Assembly (NCBI RefSeq): GCF_008831285.2
Contig: NC_045138.2
Location: forward strand, 7,283,205 to 7,347,204
Origin: Nymphaea colorata
Lineage: Eukaryota > Streptophyta > Magnoliopsida > Nymphaeales > Nymphaeaceae
Length of the DNA stretch: 64,000 bases
Reading direction: 5' to 3'
Shown: piece by piece, positions 45,410 through 55,685 of the stretch
Numbering within the stretch: position 1 is the first letter of the stretch
How the letters are laid out: every line of letters starts with the position of its first letter
Made by a program: the position numbers and the translations under genes
Notes under the pieces: generated by a model
The model's database searches: none
Told to the model about the DNA's origin: nothing
Seen by the model: the letters and a program-made list of their open reading frames with translations, nothing else

Positions 45410-46456
45410 AGAAAACGGAAGTATTAAAAGCTGTGTCAGCAACAAGCCACCAAGAAGAGTGATAATCTCATTTGTGCCTTAAGAAAACCACCCGACTTCC
45501 AGTAACAGTTGGCCAGCAGCTCACATGCCTAGTTTACAAATCCCCTTGTACATTTACACTTTTCCTTACATTTATCCTCTGCAGTCAAAGATTGTAGTGT
45601 ATGCATTTCCAATATTTGGAATATTTGACATGTTTTTAATTTTATGATGCTGCCACCAATGTTTCTGTGCCAGTTACATGGGTTGTTCTAACTTCTATCA
45701 CATGGGTGAGGGATATGGGTGTGGATGTGGATGCAGGATGCAGCATTTTCCAAAACCTAGCTGAAGGTGTGTGTGTGTGTATAATATTATATACATACAC
45801 ACACAAAAAAAAATGTTAAACAATTTGCTAACATAACTGTGTTGATTTAAATCTAAGGAGTCATGAAATCTAGAAAGCATTTCTATTAATGCAAGTAAAT
45901 TAAAAATAGAAACTTTATTAATATGACTAATACTGTCATGGGCTGACTTTTTCAAGCCTATTTGGCCAGCGCGGCGCTGAAGGTTTCCCAAGCCTTTGGC
46001 CAACTCAATCTTAATGTAGCGAAAGCATTCATCAATCTTCTGGGACCGTGGACTAGACGAGTGCTAGGTACTCGGCACACCATCACCCAGGATTATCTCA
46101 CAGTGTTCCATCGGCATGTCGTGGCTATGAGGCCCTGTCAGAACACAACCATTCATCCAAGCGTTTATGTACTTTCATACAAAATCTGGGTGTGAGTAGA
46201 CTTCCTTTGGGAGGAAGTCCTCAACTGAAGCCAGTTGCCGACTATATGTCATTAAGTAAGGCGGCCGACCATCGCCCTACTCGACGACGAGCTTTCACTT
46301 GCTCACCATCGCATGACTCTACGCAGTTGTGGACGCAACATATGCGTCCACTGGGAAAATTGACCCTAACCCATGCGCACCCCCATGCGCATCTAAACGC
46401 TACGCGTGGGGAACCCACCGATTCCCCAACGATGGACTTGCACGTCTCAAAGGGAC
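45410..46456. other. Unassigned region, GC-richer right half
   Basis: 45410-45940 is ordinary AT-rich sequence. 45945-46456 is more GC-rich than its surroundings (for example ggccagcgcggcgctgaagg and cgctacgcgtgggg) and contains frames of 77 and 133 codons at 45962-46195 and 46192-46593 that I cannot assign. It may be the untranslated part or LTR of a gypsy element. Confidence 0.35.
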
Positions 46457-47785
46457 CAATGTCACCATGGTATGCTCAACTGACGCGTTGTACCGGTATG
46501 CCGTACGTCAAACTGGGTACGCGGGTACGTTTTGATCTGGTTTCGGCTTGGAACCAGATCCAAACCATAATAAAATGTAAAAATAACCCGTGACGCTCTT
46601 CTCCCTCTCGATCTTCTTTCGTCTTCCGGCAGGTGCTTGACTGGAGTCCGGCAAGAGCTTTGGCAGCCACTGGCGACGGAGGGCGGCTGGCGACAGACGG
46701 CGAGTGAGCGACGGCAGGTTTCTCCATTCGGTGGTTTTTAGGGTTGCTGCAACTGTTGGGGGTTTGACAGCTTGCGCAATTGCTGACGGATGGCGACGGA
46801 CTGTCGACGACAAGTTTTTCCATTTGGCTATAGTTAGGTTTTGAGTTTTAGGGGGTTAAGTTTTAGGGGTTTGAGATTTCCATAGACTCGTTGGAGTTCT
46901 TCACTGCAAAATTGGAAAAACAGGTTTAAATTTGTTTGATTCAATGTGATACTTATGTTATTCTTATTGATTTTGCAACTTAGTCAATTTGTTTCTCCCT
47001 TCTTTTATTAGTTTGCTTGCAGCAAACTGATTGGGAGTAGCTAGTCTCATCTTGGTTTTCTGGGAGGTTCTATTGAATAGTAATCAACTAGAACTTCTGA
47101 CTAAATAGGAATAAATTGGCAACTCTTGAAGTTCTTAACGTGAATAATATCTTCCTCCATTATCTTTACTCTTTAGCCTTTAAGGAAAGGAACAAAATGA
47201 AAAATAGTTACTATCTGAATGCATTTTCCCTTCTTATGAATTGCTGTGATATTGTTTCTAACTGAATTTTGGTTCATGTTGGTACTAGTCGTATAGCAAA
47301 AGAACATTAACAATGGCCTATGCAGTCTCATGTATTGGTTGTTGGTTCTAAGCAAATACTAGGAACCACAAGGCAAACCTTTTCCAGAAGAGAACAAACA
47401 AGTATCTAGATAATGAAAGATCCTTTTCATTAGAGCTTGGTTAAAATTGTCAAAAAGAGCTTGGTTTGGGATTTAAATTTTTATACCATTATGGGGTTTT
47501 AAATGTATTTGTTATGTCTATAAAATGTATATTTTTGTTTAGTTTATGGTTTAGTGCATTGTTTTAGGGGTTAGATTCATACTTAAAACAGCATTTCTAG
47601 AGACATTATATGTAAGAACTATGAAAGGAACATTGTCTTAATGATATGATGATATCATTTGTTTTTTTTCAAAATTTTCAATTTTTTAATTAAAAATATA
47701 TAATTATCGTTGTACCACCGTACCAAGATTGGCGAAAACGCCGTATACCCATACCAGCACCTGTACCTGTACCAATGTGACATAG
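46457..47785. mobile_element. Non-autonomous hAT-like element, about 1.3 kb
   Basis: The right end read inward is CTATGTCACATTGGTACAGG at 47785, nearly the same as the end of the transposase-bearing element at 54402 (CTATGTCACATGGGTGCGGG). The left end near 46457-46530 carries AATGTCACCATGGTATGC and several gtacc/ggtac motifs but is less clear. The interior has no transposase. Left limit approximate. Confidence 0.5.
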
Positions 47786-47910
47786 AAAAGAATTGATGAC
47801 ATGATGCACTTATACGCTTCGTCTTTGCACCACTGCGCTACACATTCCAAGTGCATTGCTTTCTACTTGGCTTAGCGTACGATTGGATCCCACATGCTTC
47901 CCGAGCTGGT

Positions 47911-48074
47911 TGTTAAAAATATTTCTAAAATATTAGAAAGTTAGAGAGGAGCTCTTTAAATATTTTCTTATAGTTGTTGGACCTTTTTTATAAAGTGTGT
48001 ACCGCCAGCCTTAATCTCTTTTAAAGGATATTAGGGTTACGTTAATCAAAATTCTTTTGGCTCTTTCTCTCTCA
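47911..48074 (+). repeat. 5' LTR of copia-3
   Basis: 164 bases, TGTTAAAAATATTTC ... CTCTTTCTCTCTCA. Contains ttataaagtgtg near 47989, a possible TATA region. Confidence 0.85.
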
Positions 48075-48917
48075 TCGTAACATGGTATTAGAGCCAGGTT
48101 CTGTGCCGACAGCTAAGTGAGTTTTTTCAGCGACCTCTTCCTCCAGTGATTCTCCGACGACCCCTTCTTTTAGTGATCTCTTCCTTCCTCCCTCTTCTCA
48201 TCTCCCATCTCTACTCTTTCCTACCACCCAATAAGGAGACAGTAAGAGAATAGAAGTTGCGTGGGCTGTGTGGAGAAGGACCTGATCACGCCTATGTGGA
48301 AGGCGTGATCAGATCCTTGTTTATCAATCTCGTGGATGGTACTGCTGCTCTGATCAGATTTTGTGTTGACCATGGGGAGCAGAATATCCTATAGATCGTG
48401 GATGTGAACTATGACTTATATAGATCGTGGATATGAAGTCTGAAAGTTGAAGTTTAATGATTTGTGGACTGCTGCTGATCGTAAGTATGAAATCTATCAT
48501 TTGATTGTATTGAGAATCTTGCCGTACATTGTGGACAGCCAGTCTTATGTGGTGTGGCTGTATTTAAGAATAGCAGCAGTCATTTGTTGATGGTGGAAGT
48601 AGTTGCTATCATTGGCAGATATGATTGAAGTTTAGAATTTACTGTCTATTGAAGATTTCTTGCCTGTGTTGCAGCCATTGGCTGCAACTATTATTTGAGT
48701 GTTTGCCTGTGTTTCTTCCTATTTTACTACCTGAATTTTAGTCTGTGTTGCTGCTTGTGTCTGCTGGAAATATTTAGAGTTTATGCCTGGGTTGCTGCCT
48801 GCTTTATTGAATTTCTGATCAGATGTTGGAGCTGTAAGAATTTTCAGATTCTCCTACGCTGCAGTGATTTTGATATTCCTCTATTATTTGCAGTCAGCTG
48901 GGTCCTCTTGATTTATT
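48075..48917 (+). other. Leader of copia-3
   Basis: Starts tcgtaacaTGGTATTAGAGCC (primer site, one change from the tRNA-Met complement) and runs about 840 bases without a coding frame of note to the gag ATG at 48918. Confidence 0.7.
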
Positions 48918-50906
48918 ATGGCTGAAAACAGTAAATCAGAAAGTTCTACTGAATACAAGATGACTGGAAATTCATTCTCTTGTGGAACCACGATCAAATT
49001 GAATGGTTCAAACTATGAAATATGGCCTAGGGTGTTCATGATGTCTGTGGCTGGGCATAGGAAGAAATATGTTCTTGAGGAGGATGAACCTACTAAGAAA
49101 AAGGAAATACCACGATCAAATTGAATGGTTCAAACTATGAAATATGACCTAGGGTGTTCATGATGTCTGTGGCTGGGCATAGGAAGAAATATGTTCTTGA
49201 GGAGGATGGACCTACTAAGAAAAAGGGAATATATGCCGTGTGGGATGAATATATTATAATTATGAATAGTGTGGAGTCTCATATAGCCCCAACTATTGCA
49301 TATTATACCAAGGCCAATGATATGTGGTCTTTCTTGAGAAAGACATACTCGCATGCCACTAATGTAATTAAGATCCTACAATTGGAAGAAGAGTTATGCA
49401 ATATATAGCAAGGGGATCAGGATCTATCTCAGTATTTTGCTACTCTGACTGCTGCATATGAACGGTTAAAGGCTCTTCGTCCACCTTGCCTGCCTTGTTA
49501 CGCATCACACTTTGAAACTAGTATGATAGCGAAGTTTCTATCTGGCTTATCTCCAGAATACTCTGTGGCAAAATCTCAAATTCTCACAGGCAGTGATCTT
49601 TCAGATCTAGCAAACACGTATAATAGACTGAGTCGTCTTGCAATCACTCTTTCTCAGAATACGCAAGACACACCAGTCTCTGCACTTGTGATGTCTGGAG
49701 GACGGGTCCCTAGTTCTTTTGGTGGCAGTAGGGAACGTGGTACAGGTCGTGGTGCAAGATGCGGCAGATTTCAATGCTCTTATTGTGGCAAAATTGGTCA
49801 TCTAGAGGATCGTTGTTGGGACAAGCATCCTCACCTCCGTTCTAGCGTTTCCTCTGGACGTGGTGGAGGTAGAATCACCACAGGGAAAGGTCCCTCTTCA
49901 TCCCAAGCAGCTCATTCAAAGACAACAATATCTATGGTTGAGTCCTCTACTTATCCTTCTATATCTATGTCATATTCCCTTAACTTAAGTAAGGATGAAT
50001 ATGATTGATTTCTTGCTCAGAGGTCTGCATCTGCCAATGCTACTGTTATAGATTCAGCATTCTCTATTGGTGCTCCTACTGATGATCTAGCATCTAGGTA
50101 TGACATGGATGATAGATTCTGGCGCTTCTAGACATTGTTGTAATCAACCACAGAATTTTTCATCCTTTGTCAGATTCTCTATACCACAGTATGTCAGGCT
50201 GGCTGATGGCAAGTTGTCCCCTGTTTTAGGCAGCGGTAATATCTACCTTCCACATTTAGGCACTATTACACGTGTGTTATATGCTCCTCAGTTTCCTGTT
50301 AACTTGTTATCTGTTAAGCAGCTAGCTATTGACTTACAGTGTAAAGTCATTTTTGACCCTGGCTCTTGTTCTTTTCAGGACTTACCAATTGGGAAGATGA
50401 TTGGTGGCGGCCATGAATGTGAGAGACTTTATTTTCTGTCGATCCCAGTTGATGTTGTTGCATCTTCAGTCCCTTCAAAGCCTTCTCCTTTCCAATGGCA
50501 TCTTAGACTAGGTCATCCGTCAGTACCAAAACTTCGTCGCATGTTTCCAGATATTCCTGTATCAGAGTCCTTCTTATGTGATGCTTGTCAGTTGGGAAAG
50601 CATACACGAAGCAACTTTCCTTTTCGGTCATGTTTTCGATATTATCTTGTTTTAGTTGATGATTTTACTAGAGTCAGTTGGGTTTTCTTGTTAATGGAAA
50701 GATCTGAAGTCATATGTATTCTTCAGAAATTTGTCAAGGAAATAAAAACTCAGTTTGGTCTCATTGTCAAAAATATTTGCACTGATAATGCTCTTGAATT
50801 CAAGTCTTCCATTCTACTTCAGTTTTATGCCAATCATGGAATCTGCCCTCAATATACTTGTCCGCATACGTCCCAACAAAATGGTGTAGCCGAAGGCAAA
50901 CATTGA
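48918..50906 (+). pseudogene. Copia-3 gag, protease and integrase remnant
   Basis: ATG at 48918: MAENSKSESSTEYK, then LNGSNYEIWPRVF. A 122-base tandem duplication (48987-49108, 49109-49230) shifts the frame. Gag continues at 49154-49408, meets a TAG at about 49406, and resumes at 49523-50008 with a CCHC knuckle (CSYCGKIGHLEDRC). 50100-50906: protease WMIDSGASRHCC, pre-integrase WHLRLGHPSVPKL and CDACQLGKHTRSN, integrase LVDDFTRVSWVF, ICTDNALEF, SQQNGVAEGKH, ending at a TGA. Inactive. Confidence 0.85.
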
Positions 50907-51230
50907 CAACTCCTAAATGTGGCTCGATCTAGTGTTGAGTCAGAATATAGGGCTATGGCTCAAAGCCTCAAACTGTGGCTGGAATGTCGTGGGTTAGATC
51001 AATACTTTTAGAGTTGGGCGTTTCAGTGAATCTCCCAATGAAGATGTATTGTGACAACAAGGCAGCTACATATATTGCTAACAATTCTGTCTTCAATGAG
51101 AGGACTAAACACATTGAAGTGGATTGCCACTATGTTCGGGACCTAGTTCAAGAAGGAATTGTTAGCACTATCATGTCTCCTCAGAAGATCAAGTAGTTGA
51201 TATCCTCACCAAGGCTTTTCCCATAGGCGA
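50907..51230 (+). pseudogene. Copia-3 RNase H tail fused to integrase; RT deleted
   Basis: The integrase block QLLNVARS runs directly into the RNase H block VESEYRAMAQ at about 50930, so the whole RT domain is gone. The joint falls in gatctagtg, compatible with short homology at the breakpoints. 50975-51196 retains MKMYCDNKAATYIANN and RTKHIEVDCHYVRD. A purine tract (cttgagaggga) and the 3' LTR follow. Confidence 0.85.
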
Positions 51231-51291
51231 TTTTCTGACATGTTGTAACAAGCTGAGCATGATTGAAGTTACGCTCCAGCTTGAGAGGGAG

Positions 51292-51328
51292 TGTTAAAGA
51301 GTATTTCTGAAATATTAGAAAGTTAGAG
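51292..51328 (+). repeat. 3' LTR of copia-3, left piece
   Basis: TGTTAAAGAGTATTTCTG ... agttagag matches the first 37 bases of the 5' LTR; then hAT-derived sequence begins. Confidence 0.8.
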
Positions 51329-51662
51329 GGAGGCCGCGTACCCGCTTCGATACTCCGACACGTGGACACGACAGGATACGTTTTGGATCGGGTCTGGGCT
51401 AGACCCGATCCAAACCACTTTTCTAACCTGACATTCTTTAACCCTCGACTTTCTTTAGGACGGCCCTCGACTTTTTCACGCTTGACCTTTACACCGGTAA
51501 CGACTGCTGCAACAGAGTTCGGCAACATTGGCGGGCGATGGAGACGAGGTCTGGCAATCCACGCCGACATCTTGTGGTGTCCGGCGGCAGTGGGCGACAG
51601 ACAGGTAAGTGGTTTTTTTTTTCTTTTCGATATTAGAAGTTAGGGTTTCATGTTCTTCATTT

Positions 51663-51664
<2 letters not shown>

Positions 51665-51700
<36 letters not shown>
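51665..51700 (+). repeat. Poly(T) tract
   Basis: 36 consecutive T in the 5' part of the hAT element; no polyadenylation signal or target duplication suggests a separate insertion. Confidence 0.9.
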
Positions 51701-51701
<1 letters not shown>

Positions 51702-52010
51702 TCTTGGATTTGCCAATTCGGGGATGTTTTTGTTTGAAGATTGGACGGTTAATCCGTCGATCTTGATCCTTAACTCTTCTTCAATGTTATGTCCTATATG
51801 TTCTTTTTTTGATTTGCCGATTTGGAGATTTTGTTGTTTAGCCTTACTCGTGGAATAGCAGTTTTGTTCTTGAACAATAGTGAGTGACTGAGTGTGCTTG
51901 TAACAGTTCTGTTCTTCGTTGCGCTTCTCATTGTATGATCATTGTTTTATTTCTTCAATTTTATGTTCATTATATGTTTTTTGCATCTTTTTATTATTTT
52001 TAATGTAGTA

Positions 52011-54185
52011 TGGCGAACAAAGGAAAGGGAGTCTCTCAACCTACAAGTTCAAGTTGTGGTTCTGGATCAGCTACGTCTATTGCACAGCCACCATTATGGT
52101 CATACGTGAAAGTAATAGGGAAACCTCCTGGACGTGGTGGAAATGTTGTTTTTCGTTGTACTTTTTGTGGGGGAGAGTTCAATGGATCATATACGAGAGT
52201 GAAAGCGCATCTGTTAAAAATCAAGAGAATGGGAATTCAACCATGTAAAGATATCACTAACAAGAGTTTGGATCAGTTGAAGAAAGAACAACAAGCCTTT
52301 GAGAATAAGAAAAGCACGACATCATCCGGATTTAGTTACATTGACATTGCTTCAATTTTACATGATGATGTTTAGGATGGTCCAAAAAAAAGAAAAGTTG
52401 TTGATGTTAATCAAAAATCAATTAAGGATTCATTTAGTTTACAAGGACGGTGAGAATTAGATCTAAAAGTGGCGACATTTTTTTATGCTAATTGCATACC
52501 ATTTAATGTAGCTAGAAGTCCATATTAGAGATATTTAGTTACTTCTATTGCAAATTGTAACTTGACTGGGATGTTCCCTCTAGTTCTGAAAGGCTTCACA
52601 CTGTACTACTATTACAACAAAAGACTCGAGTGAACAAATTGTTAGAGTATCAAAAGTTAACTTGGGAGCGACACAGAGTTTCTATTGTTTCTGATGGCTA
52701 GACAGATTTGCAAAGGCACCCTCTTATTAATTTCATTGCAACTTCAACAAATGGGCCAATTTTCTTGAAAGCAATAGATGCATCTGGTGAATACAAAAGT
52801 GCTGAGTATTTGCAAGGATTGTTCATGGAAATAATTGAAGAAGTGGGGAAAGATAAAGTTGTTCAACGAATTACAGACAATGCACCTGTATGCAGAGCAG
52901 TTGGAATTGCGATAGAACATGATTACTCTCATATCTTTTGGACCCCTTGTGCAGTCCATAGCTTAAATTTGGCTCTAAAGAGTATATGCAATGCACCAAG
53001 TAAAGAGCAAGATTCTCATGCTTATGAATTATGTTCATGGATTGAAGTCTTGGAAAAGGATGTGAGGAACATCAGAAATTTCATAGTAAATCATCAACAT
53101 GCACTTTTCATTTATAACAAGCATTCTGATCTAAAATTGTTAAGAGTTGCAGAGACACGTTTTGCATCTTTAATTGTTATGGTCAAAAGGATAAAAAGGG
53201 TTAAAAGTGCATTGATAAGTATGGTGACTGATGATGATTGGAATTTCTATCGTGCTGATGATGATGACAAAGCTCAAGCAATCAAAAGACTGATTCTTGA
53301 AGACAAGTGGTGGGATAAAATCTTTTATTTTATTGCATTCACAGAGCCTATTTGGGAGATGTTGAGAGTTCTTGATTGTAATAATTCAACGTTGCATTGT
53401 GTTTATGAGATGTGGGACACGATGGTTGAAAAAATCCAAGAGGCCTTTTTTAAGCATGAGAAAAAAAATATTGCACTTGAAGTTTCAACATTTTTTTATC
53501 ATGTGCATAAAATATTGATTGCAAGATGGGATAAAAGTAGCAATCCTCTTCAATGCATGGCACATTCATTGAATCCTAAATATTATGGACAAAAGTGGCT
53601 TGCACAAGGTATTGGAAGAACCCCACCACATATGGATCCTAAATTATCAAAAAACAGATTGGCATGTCTTAATAAGATTTTTATTGATGTACGTCAAAAT
53701 CGTGCAGTTCATGATGAGTTTGCAAGGTTTTCTACAGAAATTGGAGAAGATGTATGTGCAACTGTAGATAAAGATGATTATTCGTCTATATCTTGGTGGA
53801 TTAAACATAGACATGCTTATCCTACTCTTCAATACCTTGCTTTCAGATTGCTAGTTCAACCTGCTATATCTTCATGCTGAAAATCTGGTTTATGTGCATT
53901 CTAACCTTCGACTTCTATCACGGAACAAAGAAGAATATAGGTAAATTAAGTATATGATTTATTGATTAAGATGTTTTTCTTCTTATTCTATAATATCATA
54001 ATAATTACAATTTTTTTTGTAGGGAAGGAGAAACTAAAAATTGGGACGTGAATGTTGAGGACTTTAACTTAGAACAAGACAATGAACTTGAAGCTATTAA
54101 TTCAAGATTCGAAGAATCTTCTATTCCATCAACATCTTCTATTGTGGAAGAAGAGGAGAACGATTTGGGCAGTGACAATGACTAG
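52011..54185 (+). pseudogene. hAT transposase with BED finger, broken
   Basis: ATG at 52011, MANKGKGVSQPTSSS. A BED-type finger follows at residues about 47-67 (VVFRCTFCGGEFNGSYTRVK then AHL). The frame stops at 52373. Sequence resumes to DG at 52699, where a TAG replaces the next codon, then 52708-53880 (390 codons): LQRHPLINFIATS, ITDNAPVCRAVG, PCAVHSLNLALK, and the start of the hAT C-terminal domain WWIKHRHAYPTLQYLAFRL. A deletion or frameshift at about 53876 joins to LVYVHSNLRLLSR. An acidic C-terminal tail lies at 54020-54185 after a probable intron. Inactive. Confidence 0.85.
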
Positions 54186-54402
54186 AATGATGATGAACAA
54201 TGTTTTGTGACAAAGACTGTTTTGTTTGAGACTTTCTTTCTTATGAGATTGTAAGAGTGAATTACTAATTTAATGTTTTTTTATTTTATTATTTTTAATT
54301 TTTTAGAATATAAAATTCGCCGTGTCCGCGTATCCAAAAAATTTGAAAATTGCCGTGTCCTCGTACCCGTATCCATATCGTACCCGCACCCATGTGACAT
54401 AG

Positions 54403-54459
54403 CTTTTAAAGGAGATTAGGGCTACGTTAATCAAAATTCTTTTGGCTCTTTCTCTCTCA
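54403..54459 (+). repeat. 3' LTR of copia-3, right piece
   Basis: cttttaaaggagattagggc ... tttctctctca matches the last part of the 5' LTR and is followed by the target duplication CTGGT. About 70 bases of LTR between the two pieces are missing. Confidence 0.8.
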
Positions 54460-54626
54460 CTGGTCAAGCAACATCCCATATTGCTAGCTTGGCGGGGCCA
54501 GACATAATCGGTCTGCAACAAATACAGTGATTAGCTTAAATATTAACAAATAATTTTAAGTTTTCACATGTCATGATGGGTAGCTTGGGTTGGAGTTCAT
54601 AAGAACAGGCAATAGGGCATTAATGC

Positions 54627-54800
54627 TGTTGAATTAGAAGAGTTTATGTTTCTAGGTGGTTCTTTGCAATATTTAATAGTTAGGAGGTCTCTTTAAACAG
54701 TCATCTATTTTCTGTTGATGTCTTTGTAAATCTCTCTTCAACCCTAATCTCTTTATTATGGAGATTATGGTTAGTGAATGAAGTTACGTTTTCTCTCTCA
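54627..54800 (+). repeat. 5' LTR of copia-4
   Basis: TGTTGAATTAGAAGAG ... CGTTTTCTCTCTCA, followed by aaggctgcctgctgtaacaTGGTATCAGAGCC. The left flank is AATGC; no partner is in the window to confirm the end. Confidence 0.7.
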
Positions 54801-55685
54801 AAGGCTGCCTGCTGTAACATGGTATCAGAGCCCGCGATCTCCACCCTTCTCCGCCGGCGGCTGTCGTGATTTTCCGGCGACCCCTTCTCCTCTTCCTCTC
54901 CCATCTCTTCCCACTTCTTCTCTTCCTCTATCCTTCCTTTCTCTCTTCTCTCTGCTGATCGAAAGATAGTGAAGCAACGTGAAAGGGGAACCTAATCACA
55001 TGTGAAAGGTATTTGTGATTAGGTCCTCAACGTGGATGTAGTGGAGTGTAAGCAACTGCGTGGGAGTTGCAGTGGAAAGTTGTAAGTCAGATCTAGCTTC
55101 GTGGATGAATAGCAGCACATGGACTCCATTATTATTCAGATCTAGGCTCATGGGAAGCGTAGCTGCATGTGGATTCAGTTCAGATCTGGGCTCGTGGAAG
55201 ATTAAATGCACTTGGACCATATTCTTATCATCTTTTTGATGACTGTGGAAAAGTGGCTACAAGTGGAGTAGTTGCACATTGGGTATATCTTTTTATCATA
55301 TTGAATGTCTGTTCTATAATCTGGTGGACTGATTGGTGGACTGTTTTGAACAGCAAGTTCATATATTCCTGTTCATTTATTGATTGTTGTGATTGGTGGA
55401 CTGATTTGAACAACAATGTTTTTTTTATATGCATATGTCTGGTGGCCTATTTTGAACAAGAAGTTCGTATATTCTTGTTCATTTATTGATTGCTGTGATT
55501 GGTGGACTGATTTACTGAGTAGCAAGTTCACAGAAATTCTTTTTAAGGACTGCTTTTGGTGCAAGAAAATATATATATATATCTCTATCTGCTGCCTAAG
55601 TTTTCTCAAGTTGATTGTTGCATGCTATACTCTTGATTGTATCATAGTGCAACCAGATTAAGATCACATTGTCAAGTCATGCACT
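54801..55685 (+). repeat. Leader of copia-4 with local tandem repeats
   Basis: Non-coding leader after the primer site. Between 55320 and 55535 a unit around ggtggactgatttgaacaac, with tgttcatttattgattg, is repeated three to four times in imperfect form. Confidence 0.65.

Larger units (their letters stand above)
51329..54402 (+). mobile_element. hAT element, decayed, inside the copia-3 3' LTR
   Basis: Encodes a BED zinc finger and hAT transposase in sense orientation. The right end read inward is CTATGTCACATGGGTGCGGG. The expected matching left end is absent; the block starts gaggccgcgtacccg, a subterminal-type sequence, and about 70 bases of the host LTR are missing too. A deletion spanning the left border explains both. 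A run of 36 T lies at 51665-51700. Confidence 0.75.
47911..54459 (+). mobile_element. Copia-3: Ty1/copia deletion derivative, 3' LTR split by a hAT element
   Basis: 5' LTR 47911-48074, TSD CTGGT at 47906-47910 and 54460-54464, primer-binding site near 48083 (TGGTATTAGAGCC), long leader to 48917, gag-pol remnants to 51230, then 3' LTR pieces 51292-51328 and 54403-54459 separated by the hAT-derived block 51329-54402. The matching target duplication shows that the two LTR pieces belong together. Confidence 0.88.
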
